Both the position numbers and the translations under genes were made by a program. A DNA stretch of 64,000 bases, taken from assembly GCA_021464415.1 (NCBI GenBank), contig CM038471.1:72766851-72830850 (forward strand). The letters are read 5' to 3'. This DNA is from Lonicera japonica (taxonomy: Eukaryota > Streptophyta > Magnoliopsida > Dipsacales > Caprifoliaceae). A model generated the notes under the pieces. It was not told the DNA's origin and searched no databases. It worked only from the letters and a program-made list of their open reading frames with translations. Below are positions 24,494-37,252 of the stretch, one piece after another (the stretch's first letter is position 1; each line of letters begins with the position of its first letter).

Positions 24494-27400
24494 TCATTCG
24501 TCTCCGTCAAACTCAGAGTCCTCGGTATCTTGTTCTTCCTCACTCTCCGAAGAATCGCTCAAAACATACGTTTTTCTCCCCCGGTTCACCCTCTGTGGCC
24601 TAGCCGCCACCACCTTTGGAGCTGCCACAACACTCACATCATCCTCTTCATTAATATTAGTACTGTCTAAACTCGAAGCAGACCCCACATTCTCTTCTTC
24701 AATCCCAGCCAAACCACCGCTACTCTCTTCCACAACCACCCTCCCCAACACAGAGCCACTCTTTTTGTTAAAAGGAGACGCCCTCATTTTCCTCACTTTC
24801 TTCTCAGGTGAAATCCCCGTGTTTTCCTCAGCCGCTGGCTTAAGAACCTCGGTTATCAGCTTCTGGCCTACTGCCCCAGGCTGCTTGTTGGTCGGTCCTC
24901 TCTTCTTCGGTGGAGGCTTGGTGGAATTCGTTTCCGCCATTTGTTTCCTCCCACCTCCTTTCTTTTTCTCTTCCGGGGCAGGTTTTGTTAGTTGCATCTC
25001 AAAGTCTTCGTCGTCAGTAATTTCGTTTTCGACGACTTCATCATCATCAGAGATTTCCGTAAGAGTTGTCAATGGCTTCTTTTTTGCTGCGGCTCTTTTG
25101 CTTGGTTCTTTCTTCTTTGCTTGTACTTGAGGTACCAGTTCAGTTTCCATGACTGTTGAAAAATAATTCTAGAGTCAGAGAAAGCATGTCCTTGTTGAAC
25201 AATTTGGTTTTGCAAATGCATTTTTTAGGAGTTGTAGACAATTATAACGCATAAAACCAAGATGAAATATTCATCAAAATCAAACTTCACTTAGGGTCAT
25301 TGAACTTCCTTTTCATGGAGAAGGCCCAAGATTCCAAGAGCCAAATGAGAATACCACACATAAGAGTCAGATATTTTTCAACTTCACTGGCGTTTGATTG
25401 CATTGATTCTCCAAGGAATTTCCATGGGACAACACTTGCTTTAGCCAAAACTTTTCCATGGAAATCCAAGGTTTTCAATGTTTCCCAAGAAAAACTTACC
25501 TGTACAAGAAAAATCCAAGGAATTCAACAAAGAAAATTTACCATCCGAGTGCTCAGGAGAAGACCCAAGGTTGTACGCAGCAAGTCTATCCTTCAGCTCA
25601 AGCACTTCATCATCATCACTGTCTTCATCTTCATCTCTCAAATTCAAAGAAGATTTACCCTGCGACATTGAACAATGCACAATTTTACAAGAAATCGGTC
25701 ACAACAGTGAAGAAGTAGGAAATTGTTAAAAACAAACACACTGAGGGAACCTACTAAGGACTCATGGGAAAAGAAGATACTATCTACGGGTTCTGTCGCT
25801 TACTTTTTTGTTTCCATTTGTGGGTTCTCAAGTGACCGGAAAAATTTTGCTAAAAAAAGTATGACCCAAGAAATTTTCTTCAAAAAAAGAATGACCCAAG
25901 AAATTATTTTGTTTCTATGGGACGAGATAATAAAATTGTGACACTAATCTGATGATTCTTACCCTTTTAGCTGGAGCTTTTTTTGGAGCTCCTCTACCTT
26001 TCGGTTTGACCACCTCAGGAACATTATCTGATGTTTCCATTGGTTCAGCAACAGGTTCAACATTACTAGCCTTCTTGGTATCCTTCCGCCGGTTTTTCGG
26101 TGCTTGTTTAGAGACCTTAAGGCCGGCTTCATTCATCACTTTGCCTTTCATCACCTTTCTATCCACTTCATCTTGCTCATCACTATCGTCTAGCGCCTGT
26201 ATGTATATATATAGGTACACACAAAAATCAGTGCCTTAATTTAGAATCTCTATTTCCTTTTTGGGCTGTCGTGTTTCTAAAATCAATGTACCAAAAATCT
26301 CAAGAGAGTTCAATAAGTTTTATTCCTGACCAAAACAGTACTTCTGCGCCAAATGGCGATGCACCTGGGCCAATGGTGGGTTGACACATAAGGCCATCTC
26401 CAATGGAGTTTTCTATTTTTGCATTTCTATCCTATGTGTCAATATTATTTTATAATATTTTTACATCTATTGGCAATATATTTGTATTGGTGTAGAAGAA
26501 TAGAAATGATGATCTCCAATGGTGATTTCTATTCTTCCATTTCTTCCTTACTTTGTCCCCTATTTAATGAAGAGAGAATTAGTGGGTATGACAACAACCA
26601 ATAAAAATTTGCCATGTCACATAGAGAATTTCTATCACCATTTCTACATGTAGAAATGGTGATAGAAATTCCCAATCCTGTTAGACTTCCACCTAGGACA
26701 GAAACGGAGATAAAAATGTCCATTGGAGAAGATTTTTTCTATTATTTATTTCTATCATAGAAATTTGCTTGTGTAGAAACACCATTGGAGATGGCCTATG
26801 CAACTGCCACATCAATACACTGTATGGACAGATGGCACCATGAGCTTCACCATTGGCCCGGGAGCGTGAACTCCTTAATTTGGGATTCGGGAAAGGGGAT
26901 GGGGGGGGGGGGGGGTTAGTTGAGAAGAGCTAGATTCTTACATCAAGTTCTCTCTCAAGAGCAACAAGATCTCTTGTCCACAGAGACTCGGCAGTCACCT
27001 CTCTATAGTAATCAACCTCTCCAGTTAGCTTATCTTTATCAGCCAATAGCTGTTGAACCTTCTCTCGGGTCAAGCATCCAATAGCCATTGATAGTAAGTA
27101 CTCATAATCACTTGCCGTTGCTCCTCCTTTTTTGGTGGTCACCACCTCAATGTTCTCCTCCTCAGATTCTTCAGAATCAGAATCCTTTTCCACCTTGGTT
27201 TTCTTAGGAAAAGGTGTGAATCCTTTTTCCTTCAACTCAATTAACAAATCAGCTTTCTTACGGTTGCTCACAATGATCTCTCCTTCTACTACCGCTAGGA
27301 TGAACCTGACCTTGTTGTCAAGTTTTAACAGCTCCAGTTTAAGATTCTGAAATATTGTATCCTGCAGAAAAATTGTTTGTAATCACAGTAAGTGGCCATT

Positions 27401-30400
27401 GTCTTTTAGAGACATAGCTCCATTTAAAAATTTCAGACTAAACCAACTTGCCTTTCGTTTCTGGTAAAACGCAAGCCTTGCATGAAAGAATTCCTCAAGA
27501 ACTGCACAAGAAAAGACGCAAAGGGTGAGCACATCAAGTAAACTGTTTTAATTATCACCAATTAATACAAGTACATAAGAAAGCATTTGGCTGTCCCTAA
27601 AAGTACGATGATCGTATTTTTTTCATTTTCTCCCCCATGCCTTGATAGACGTTAAAAGTTAAATATTATAATTAGAAGATACAACAATTGTATTTTTTCG
27701 AACCACTAACGCCCTCTAAGTGTATTATATCATCCGATACGTACTTTGTTCAGGTGTGTCATATTTCTTGATTACACCTTTCGGATCAAAGAGGTGCATA
27801 TTGCTAGTGCTTATCGTAGTGGTTAGCTTAAATTTTTTCAGCAACCCTTCTTGCTTTGCCATCATTAAGTTCTCCTCCGACAAGATGACTTCAAAATGCA
27901 CAGTTTTGTCGTCATTATGCTCCCGATAGTCCTGCAAAAATCCAAGTATTCAACTTCCTCAACACCCATATCTTGATTAATTAAAATTTGAAGAATAATT
28001 GCAATAAATTTAAATCTATCTACCTTGATAAATGGATCCTTGATCTTTTCGTTCCCCGTCATTATTGATTCAAGAAATTCCTTGTAATCTTGGGTCCATT
28101 TTCGGATTGGCAGCTCTGTAATCCGAAGTGTAGTCTCATCGATTTCCTCTATAATTCCAGATATAGTATAGCTAACCCCAGTTTCCTTTGTTGATGTTTT
28201 CTCAATAGTACCTCTAAATCCCTTGTACCATGGATCCATAGGCTCCATTGGCTCACCATTCAATAAATGCCTCACATTAGCAACCAGGTCCCTTGGGTTG
28301 TAATTCGGTACATATGAGCTCCATCCTGTCCCTATTCCTTCGCTTCCATTGACTAAAACTGTTGGTATAACCGGCATGTACCTAAATCATAAAGAACCAG
28401 CATTAGTTGTAGAAAAAAAACACATTCTTGTTTTGCACCAAAAATTTGCTAATAGTAGAAATTAATACTTACCATGTCGGTTCTATATTCTTCCCATCTT
28501 CATTCAAGTAGTCAAGTATGATATCATCGTCCTTGGGAAACAGGTACCGGGTTATGGGCATAAGCTTTGTATATATGTACCTAGCACTAGCATGGTCTTT
28601 GCCCCCCTGTGGATTTCAAATATATTATTATGAAATTACTAAAACGCCCTTCATTCTTTGGAAAAAGAAATGCTACTTGAAAAATGATTCAAACTCATGA
28701 CCTACACCCTTTCAAGTGTTTTAACATTGCAGATATTATCAAGAATTATCGGGTATAAATGTAGCACATTCATTGAGTGCGCCATGAGTTCCAGTAGAAA
28801 TTATTCTGCAATATTTTGGGTGACAAAATCTCTCACCTGGTGACGAGTGCCGAACTGCCCCCTGGGTTCAAGAAGGTTTATGTTGTTGCTGCCCACAAAA
28901 TCTTGAGCCATGCCAACAATGGTACTGGCAAGGCTCTGCTCACCGTGATGGTAAGCCGAATTCGAAGACACATATCCAGAGAAATCGGCAACTTTTTGTT
29001 CATTTTTCACAAGGTTTTTCTTGAAAGAACAAAACAGAATCTTCCTTTGACCGGGTTTTAGGCCATCAACCATTGACGGAATTGACCTTTGAAGATCTGC
29101 CACCGAAAACAGTATAAGCTCTTTGTTTACAAAGTCGCTGTACTTAATAAGCTTCTGTGTCTGATCAAGGTAAGTACCGGGCTGCCAAAACAAGAGAAAT
29201 GAGGTAAATTCTTTGGCAAAAGTTAGATCAGTAAAATATGTGGACCGGCCTCTTTAACTACAGCAAAATACCAACCTCAAATTGTCGGAGCCAATTCTTC
29301 CTGGCCTCAATCTTCTTCTTACTAAAGGCGAGCTCTATTGCATCACCATCTTGCTCATCAACCCATATAAAATCTTTCTTGTGCCTTTCAAGATCTTTAA
29401 AATATTCCTTTGCGTCCTTCCCTGTGCTTGTTCCCAACCCCTGCCAGTGTATTTATAAGGATGATGCAGCCAATTTATCCACTAAAAGTACTATATAGCA
29501 CACAAATTACTCATTATTTGAGGGGGGGAGGGGGGGGAACACAAACCTTATAGTACTTAATCTTCCAACCCTTGGCACCCTGCAAACTTTCCTTCCATGA
29601 TTCATACTCGGGCATGGAATAGAAAGCTATCACCTTTTTGGTATTTTCATTCGTAACCTATACAAATTTGTATTGGAAATCTTCTAAATTCGCTTCAAAA
29701 AAGTATATTCCGGTGGTTTAAGGTTACAATTGGTAATTAGTAAATTATATGCAAAACAAACCTTCACAATTGGGGTAATGAACTCTAATAAGAAATTTGG
29801 AACTTTCAGTAGTGATGGCCAGAATGAATGAATGAAATTAATCAATAGCCCTTTGATATGAGAGCCATCATGATCCTGCACAGAGGAAAAATACAAATTT
29901 TGTCAACCAAGTGACTTGAGAAACAACCCTAACCCCAATCAATGTTTTAAAAGGCGCGAGGCGGGTTTGAGACGTTTAGCCCAAGTGAGGCGAGGCGTAG
30001 GCCTCAAGGCACATTGAGGCGTAAGCCTCATTTTTAAAAAAAAAATCCTAAAAAACCACAGAACTATCATAATATTGATAATCATTACTAAAAGTGCAAA
30101 TAACTTCACAAATACAATAACAATTTCAAATCATCACACCAAAATAACAAATAACAATGTCAATACATAATTAAAGTACTACATCACTATAAAGTCATCA
30201 CATAACAAGTAGTTAAACACTTAAACTAGTGCATCACCATGTAACATAAAGTCATTAGATAAAGACACTAATATTATTATTATGCTAATGGATCAAAGCC
30301 ATAAAGGATCATCCGTATCTAGTGGTTTGAATTATGGATCATATCCACTTAACTCTCTGCTGCAACTCTCTCCCTCTCTGTCGTGCACAGCTCTCTCCTC

Positions 30401-33400
30401 TCTGTCGATCGTAACTTGCTGCAACATTGTAATTTCGTTTGTGGGGCTAGAGTTTACTTCTTACTTAAAAAAAAATCAAAACTACATAGTTTTAATAAGT
30501 AAACCCCTCGAGGCCTATGCCTCACACACGCCTCATAGAGAAGAGGCGTAAGCCTCATAAATTGATCAAAAATTCACGTCTCGAGGCGTGCACCTCAAAC
30601 GCCTCTTAAAACACTGACCCCAATAAGAAGAAAAATGAAGAAAAAAATAGTCCATTTGTTATAAGCATAATGAACGTGTATTTACCTGATCAGTCATTAT
30701 CATCAAGTGACCATATCTCAATGACTTGACATTGTCATAATCTTTACCATGCTGGAGTCCAAGAATTCGCTTGAGGTTCTGGATTTCAGCATTCTCCATT
30801 ATCTGTTTATGGTTTGCTTCTCTCACATTGAGCAATTTACCTCTTAATGGAAACACGCCATAATAATTTCGACCCACAACAGAAATTCCAGACATCTGTA
30901 TGTATAAAATAAAATTTCAGTCCTCTTAAGGAACTCTGCACACAATAAAATAAAATAAATAAATAAATTTATGAGTTGAGGCAAGATCAAGGAGTCCTTA
31001 CTGCCAGAGCCTTAGCTGAATCTCCTTCAGTCAAGATTAAGGTGCATTTGTGGGAATTCTTGCCCCCAGCATCATTAGCATCTTCAAGCTTTGTAATCCC
31101 AGTGATTCTTCCTCGCTTTGTTCCATCAGTTTTCTTAAGGTCTTTACTTTGCTTGAACTCTGCCCATGAAAGAACGCTATCCACCACTCCAGACCTAGTA
31201 ACAACTGCAACAGGGTTGAATTATAACAATTATCAACAAACAAATAAATCATAAAGGGTAATTAAGCACTTGATTTTCTGATTCGCAACGAAACATGTGA
31301 TGAAATAAAGTTACAAACCTTTCTTCAAGAAATCTTCTTTGAGTTCACATTTGGAACCGAAACTGCTTTGGCGAATCGTCAAAGTCTCTTTGGTTTGAGA
31401 ATCGAAAGCAGGGTTGTCAATCATAGCATTGACAAATACCCATAGATGGTTCTTCACAACATGGGCTTTGATGTTAGCGTTTTTTTTCTTCTTATTTGCA
31501 ACACTCATGATGTAATTACTTATCTGGTTAGTAACGTAATCAACATGAGTACCACCCTTGATTGTAGCAATCCCATTTACAAAACTGACCTGGTAAAGAC
31601 AATCAACCCACAAAAAAGTTTTATATATCAGCAGCAAAAATAGGAGTTGGGTAATTTAATTAATTTACCAATCATCTCTTTTTGGTACCTGTTGAAACTG
31701 TCCTTCACTCACACTAACACAAATCTCCCACCTATTATTAACCTCTGTATGAATCCTGTGGAATTAATAGAATCTGTTTAGTAAAACCCAGTTCAAGATT
31801 TATAATAAAAGAAATGATCAAGAAAAAGTTCATAGAGAGACATTGGAAGAGGTTCCTCCGGTTTGGACTTGGAAGCAGATTTCAAGTACAGCTGGGCATA
31901 GTCACTGAAAGATTTTACAGTAATCCGTTTCCCATTTAGCTCAACCTTGACAGTCTTTCCAAGGCAACCTGCTATGTCAATCACCCTCTTTTTCATCAAG
32001 GCAACAACATCATCTTCAAGATGGGTCATGTTGAATTTTGCTAAATCAGGCTTAAATGAAACTTTGGTCCAGTTTTCGCCCTCCTTGCACTTTGTTATGG
32101 TGGGTTCAGACTTCTTTCCCATGTTGTTAGAGAAAACCTACATGAGAATATAACAATAACAACAAATTCATACAAGTGATGTTTTAAAATTTGAAAGAAG
32201 TTCAAATTACAGTTATTTTGAATGTGCAATAATTTGAAATGGCCAAGCATAAATTGAGGCCAGACGATCAAGTACAAAATAGAACTACAGTTACCAAAAT
32301 TTCTAGCTTCAAATGAAAAATGATACTAAGAAAATTCAATCGAGAACCCTAATCCTAAAATAGAACCGAATTTATTTACACAAAGGAATACTTGCACTAA
32401 ACTCCCCCAAAATGCTCAAGTAATCAAAAACCCAGAAACTTTTGGCAATTGTAAAAAGAAAAAATCAAGAAGATCCTAAGTCCCTCTCCATTCATAAAAG
32501 TAGCGCATAGAGTATATAGGCTAACAGATTAAGGCCCAGGCTGTATCAAGCAGAGAAATAATTCATAGTTGAGAGACAAAATTCAAAGTATCAAAAGTCA
32601 ACCCTGACAAAAATTTGCATAATATAACAAATCAAAACCCTAATAAAACCACTTAACACAAAGATTAAGAACTAAAAAATCATGATCCATACCCCCAAAC
32701 TCATGATCTATGTACTCCCAAATTAATAATTCAGAGAAAAATATACATATTTGAAAGAGCACAATAACCCATTGAAATTCCCAATTCCCAAATTAAAAAT
32801 ATCGTCCAGACAACCAAAACCCTAAAAAGGAAAAAACAACTTAAATACCAAGATTAAGACCTAAAAACTCAAGAGCCACTAACTAAAATTACCAATGCTG
32901 CATATATATTTCAAAAAAGAACAACCCTAAATCTTTATACCTGCTTATACTTCTTTTGCCGCTTCCCATCAGCAGTCTCAATCACAAAATCAGTGGAGAA
33001 AATGTTTGTAAGCTTTGCCCCATACCCATTCCTCCCACCAGTAGTCTTCTTCACTGTATCGTCATAATTACTACTCGTCAACAAATGCCCAAAAATCATC
33101 TCAGGAACATAAACCCCTTCTTCCTGATGAATCTCCACTGGAACACCGTCCCCAGTGTTGTACACACTGATTAAATTCTGCCCCACATCAATCAATTACA
33201 AACATTAGGAACCAAAAACTCAATTAGAGAAACACATAGACATATTCCAAAAAGCACAACAATCCCTTGAAATTCCTACACAAAAAAATATCTTCCACAC
33301 AACCAAAACCTAAAAAAAAAAAAAAAATTTGAGCCATAACCTGAAATTATAATTGAAATGAAATTCACAAATTAGAACCATTCTTCCATACAACCAAAAC

Positions 33401-34125
33401 CCTAGCAAAAACACAACTAAAATACCAAGATGAAGACCTAAAAAACTCAACAACCATAATCCAAAATTAATATAATCTATCTATTGAAATAAAGAGTTTT
33501 GTGGCTGAGATTTAAGTGCTTTTTGAATAATTGGTAGTGACTTTGGCACAAGTTAGGATCTAGTCAATTAATATCCCCAAAGTATTGCTGTTGCCGGAGC
33601 AATGTACCATGCTTGAAGCATAATGTACAAGCATTTATATATTAACACACTACTCTGGCAATAGATTAAGAACTAAAAACACAAGAACCATAGTCCAAAA
33701 TTAACAATTTATCATAACAAAAAGTACCAAAAAAAGTCCAACAACATTAACTAGAAATGCACAAAATGGACAAAACCCCAAATCATTATATATATATATA
33801 TATATATATATACCTGCTCCACGTCGATGACAACTTTGACACAGTCCATGGTTGGATCTCGTTGTTTATTATCGGAGGCATTGACGAGGATCTCATCAAA
33901 GATCTTGTACAGGCCTGGCACGTAGGATACTGATCGTTGCACCATTTCGTCGTTCTCCCAAACCCAGAGAGACTGGGTGTGTTTCTCAATGGATCCGATG
34001 TAGGTGTCGGGTCGGAGGAGGATGTGTTCGAGCTGGGTTTTCTTCTGGTAGGTTTCTTCGATTGTTTTGCCATTGGCTGCTATGTTTGCTTTGGTGCTGG
34101 TTTGTAAGGGTTGATTCTTAGACAT
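24494..34125 (-). CDS. TOP2: DNA topoisomerase II (type IIA), full length
   Basis: Nineteen coding exons, all phases joining: 34125-33814, 33177-32941, 32137-31842, 31755-31689, 31589-31319, 31204-31002, 30895-30686, 29875-29762, 29657-29547, 29440-29276, 29181-28837, 28606-28473, 28381-28024, 27931-27745, 27501-27452, 27361-26942, 26196-25963, 25659-25542, 25152-24494. The product is about 1496 aa; plant TOP2 is near 1470. Parts: GHKL ATPase (NASDN about 82-86, GGRNGYGAKL 151-160), QTK loop 369-371, TOPRIM (EGDSAKA from 454, metal site D531/D533/D535 in TDQDHDG), and cleavage domain with catalytic Tyr787 in ASARYIYT after GTRHQGGKD. The C-terminal 350 residues are charged, Lys-rich and acidic, as expected of the nuclear regulatory tail. 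It passes one duplex through another to untangle and condense chromosomes. Intron 15 is GC-AG, and intron 1 starts in an AT microsatellite. One exon-3 donor (ATGTCTCT) is weak but fits the phase. Confidence 0.97.
26392..26796. mobile_element. MITE in TOP2 intron 16
   Basis: Ends GGCCATCTCCAATGGAGTTT and, in reverse complement, GGCCATCTCCAATGGTGTTT. Inside, several ATTTCTATC and ATTTCTACA blocks are arranged as inverted repeats. A shorter GGGCCAATGGTG / CACCATTGGCCCGGG pair flanks it, suggesting it landed inside an older palindromic element. Confidence 0.7.
29940..30616. mobile_element. hAT-type non-autonomous element in TOP2 intron 7
   Basis: Ends CAATGTTTTAAAAGGCG and, in reverse complement, CAGTGTTTTAAGAGGCG. 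A perfect 8 bp duplication ACCCCAAT lies at 29932-29939 and 30617-30624. Repeated GAGGCGTAAGCCTC-like palindromes lie near both ends. The 8 bp duplication and CA...TG ends are typical of hAT elements. Confidence 0.85.
33787..33812. repeat. AT microsatellite forming the TOP2 intron 1 donor
   Basis: About 13 TA units directly abut exon 1, so the intron starts CAG then GTATATATATA. The GT of the donor is the first step of the repeat. Confidence 0.9.
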
Positions 34126-34400
34126 GGTGGTTGTTTAGAGAGAGAGACACAGAGATGGTGTCTTTGCAAGTTAGAGGTAGAGATAGAGAAATGGGTGAAA
34201 TGAGGAAAGTAGAGTTTTGAGATCTGAAATATTTCAGGGGGTAACGGTACAATGGGGAGGATTTGAAATTTGAATTTGAAGCGGGCATTTTGATTTGTTT
34301 TCTTCGGAGATTCAAATTAGGCCTTTAAACCCTAATTCGGTGTTAAAGGGCAGTGAGCAAATTCAAATGGCCCTCCGAGGACTTGGGCCTTCTTCAGTAC
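34126..34400 (-). promoter_or_regulatory. TOP2 5' flank with telo-box and site II-like motif
   Basis: About 202 bp upstream of the start codon lies AAACCCTAA (34327-34335, plus strand), an exact telo-box. About 259 bp upstream lies TGGGCC (34384-34389), a site II-type motif. This pair is known from promoters of plant genes active in dividing cells, which fits TOP2. CT-rich leader sequence follows (34130-34200). Transcription start not determined. Confidence 0.5.
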
Positions 34401-34664
34401 TTTCTCTGTGAAAAGTCTAGTGATACGATGAGCTTGAGTCATGATAAATAAACGATTCATAGTGACATAGTTTATACTTTAAGGGATTTAATACGAGATT
34501 TAATATTTCAATAAATATATTTTGTTATTTAGTAATATGAAATTTTACTGACCATATTAAAAAAATGTTTCATTTTGAACCTTTTTTATATACACACTGT
34601 GCATTAAACATATAATTGAGTTTTTGCCTTTTTGGTATACATTTATAACTCCGTTACTACTAAT

Positions 34665-35853
34665 TGTGAGAATCCGGACCTGCGACCCGAGAAGAGAGTC
34701 CTCGTCCTCGATTTTCTTTGTTTTGGATGAAAAATGTTTTGTAAAGTCGCCAGTTTGTTTTACAAGAAAACAAACAAAAGATCGTACGAATGATAATTCG
34801 AAAACAAACTATCTTTCATACGTTTGAAACCAGAGTTTAAAATATACTTTGTTAGGGTTCGGGAACTACGTTACGAATTGGGAAGGTGTTAGGCACCCAA
34901 TTCGCCCTTTCGGTCTCTTAACGGATCATGTATCTAATTCATATTTTAGATATCTTGCAAGTAGTTTGAATAGTTTTCAGAATAATCCTTTTCGGATAAA
35001 TTCAGTTTTAAAACAGTATTTTGAAATCAGACTTGAGCTTTACGAGCGCCTACGTATTCATTCGTATAATGAAACTAGAGTTTCATAGTTCATTTCTTTT
35101 GAAAACTGTTTTTGTATTTTTAGTTTATTTTTTAAAACGTGTTAAAATATGTTTTAGTTTTCTTGTAAAATTTAGAATGGACTAGTTTTGAAAGCAGTGG
35201 ACTTCTTTGCAAGTTATCTAATTTTTTGTATAAAAAAATGAATTTAAATAAAATATTGAAATTAGTATAGTGGAAGAAAGACGTACCTGATGCGCCTAAA
35301 GAAGAAATAAGAATCTTGTCTTGATTGCTTTGCTTGCCTCCTTCTCTCTCTAGAACTTTATCTTTCTAAAGCTTTCTCTCACTAGCCTTCTCTCTCACTA
35401 ACTTTCTCTCACTAGAAATTCTCTAAAAGAAGGCTTTCTAATGATTTTGGCAGAATTTCACCTTATTAAAAACACTAGTCAGTGTTGATCCCCCAAATGA
35501 GAGCCCAAGGGTCCTATTTATAGGAAAAAAATGCAGAAAAACGGCTTGGGTAGCCGCGTGGCTAGGAGCCAGCCGTACGGCTAAGTAGGGCTGCGGCTAG
35601 AGCGTGCGGCTCGAGCTTGCGGCTCAAAGCCAACCGTGCGGTTGGGGGGCGTGCGGCTGGCTATAAAAAAACTCAATTTTTCCCGTCCTAGTAAGCGAAG
35701 TGGCAATATGATTATGGTAGATTTCTGACGCTCTTGAAAATCAAGGCTTTTCCTAATGGTCTCCTATATGCATGATGACTCAAGACTTGATGCCGAATGC
35801 TTATTTGTATGAAAACCAAATTCATACGAGAGTCGTGGATTGGGGTGTTCACA
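34665..35853 (-). mobile_element. Solo LTR, 1189 bp
   Basis: Starts TGTGAGAATCC and ends GTGTTCACA, giving TG/CA termini with the inverted pair TGTGA/TCACA, and is flanked by the 5 bp duplication CTAAT (34660-34664 and 35854-35858). It has no coding capacity. On the minus strand it has a TATAAATA box at about 35517, with a GC-rich block of repeated GTGCGGCT motifs just upstream of it (35545-35670). A perfect stem, CGAATTGGG with CCCAATTCG, brackets a loop near 34877-34905. The TATA orientation suggests a minus-strand LTR. Confidence 0.8.
35545..35670. repeat. GCGGCT motif block inside the solo LTR
   Basis: GC-rich stretch in AT-rich surroundings with many copies of GCGGCT, AGCCG and ACGGCT, several in inverted pairs (CAGCCGTACGGCT). 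Confidence 0.75.
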
Positions 35854-36108
35854 CTAATATAAAGTACCATTTTGTTATGTAATACTATTTGTAGTTTTGT
35901 ACTGCATAGATTATAAGGGTAGTTTTACCTCAATTTGGACTACCACGTGAAAGGAAAAAGGGTAGTTATATAATAGTAAAGAAATGTTGTTCATTTATCA
36001 ACTAAATCTTAATATAAGGCCCACAACCCCACAACGATATATCAGTTGAATTTATTTGGTTGCAATCTCTATTGCATGAACTTCGTGTTCTTAAATTAGT
36101 TGCTCTTA

Positions 36109-36260
36109 GATTTTTTTTTTTTTTTTTTTTTGGCAATTGAAAAACAAAACAAAGGAACATAAAACAGATCCAACCATCGCCTCAACAAGAAGGGGGAGTT
36201 GTAAAAACCCAGTCAATAGGAAAACCATCTCTAGCACTAGCCAATCTGCCACTTTATTAT
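36109..36260 (-). pseudogene. LINE RNase H domain, C-terminal end (minus strand)
   Basis: Begins with a long T-run (about 36110-36131), the poly(A) tail on the minus strand. The minus strand then reads back to ...RLASARDGFPIDWVFTTPPSC-stop, preceded by NKVADW in a shifted frame. This is the end of the RNase H-like domain found at the C-terminus of plant LINE polyproteins. It continues across a solo LTR at 37253. Confidence 0.65.
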
Positions 36261-37247
36261 TGATGGGGTTAAATACTAATTTTACCATTGACCTACAAAA
36301 GTAATTCAACACTTTTACCTCCAGTAAAATTTCATTTTTTACTTCCAGTAAATCTCATTTTTACCTCCTCACCTACCTCCACCAAAAAATTACTTTTTTG
36401 CTACAAGTGAAAACCTATAAAAAAATAGGGTTTCTTCCCTATGTGACCTAAGCATACACATCATCTACATTCTACATTACATGTGACCTAAGCATACACA
36501 TCATCTACATTCTACATTACATGTGACCTAAGCATACACATCATATACATTATATAAATATAACATTTTTGCCCTTCATTTTTTATCAAATTTACTTTTT
36601 TGTCATTCTATATTTATCTATAAATACCCCCTCATTCATTCATTCATTCAAGACACACCACAAAAACATATATTCTTTCTCTCTCAATATCCATCCATCT
36701 CTTCTAAGAGATATAAAGCCATTGGTAATATAAATACAAGCCAATTTTTTAGGGTCTTATACTCTCTCTTTTCATACCCAAAAAATACCAATCCTTAGAC
36801 GCTCTCTCTTTTACACAGTTTATTATTTATTCTGTTGAAATATTTGTAATCCTAATTCTATACTTATAAATAGAATTAAGGAAATTATAGAAAGAGAGAT
36901 AGATTGGTAGCTTGTACTATCATCCAAATTGATTGCCTTTGAGCTAATACAAAGCAAGCACACACAAAAGGAGGATGTACTGCCGGACTAGCATAAGCGC
37001 TACCGGGGGAACCTACCTTAATAAAAAATGTCTCGTGTTCATCTTCGTTTTTAATCAGTTTCTGTCGGTACTGTTTACAGTCACTGTTCGCGTATACGGT
37101 GGTACTGTTCACAGTCACTGTTCACATATACGGTGGTACTGTTCACAATCACTATTCACAGTTACAATCCGTTATTAAACCTCTAATCCACCATTATTCA
37201 TTGATTGATCGGTCGTTAACTATCTGTTCTAGATTTTGACACCATCA
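36261..37247 (+). mobile_element. Solo LTR, 987 bp, inserted in a LINE
   Basis: Starts TGATGGGGTTAAA and ends TTTTGACACCATCA, flanked by the 5 bp duplication ATTAT (36256-36260 and 37248-37252). Plus-strand TATAAATA boxes lie at 36619 and near 36865. Three 40 bp tandem repeats lie upstream of the first. A run of ACTGTTCAC(A/C) motifs occupies 37070-37160. No coding region. Confidence 0.8.
36441..36560. repeat. Three tandem 40 bp repeats within the LTR
   Basis: Units start at 36441, 36481 and 36521 with ATGTGACCTAAGCATACACA. The first two are identical; the third differs only in its second half. Confidence 0.95.
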
Positions 37248-37252
37248 ATTAT

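Noticed and set aside
24765..25130. 121-residue plus-strand frame opposite the TOP2 last exon
   Set aside because: It is the antisense of the Lys/Glu-rich TOP2 tail; hydrophobic runs come from reversed Lys and Glu codons.
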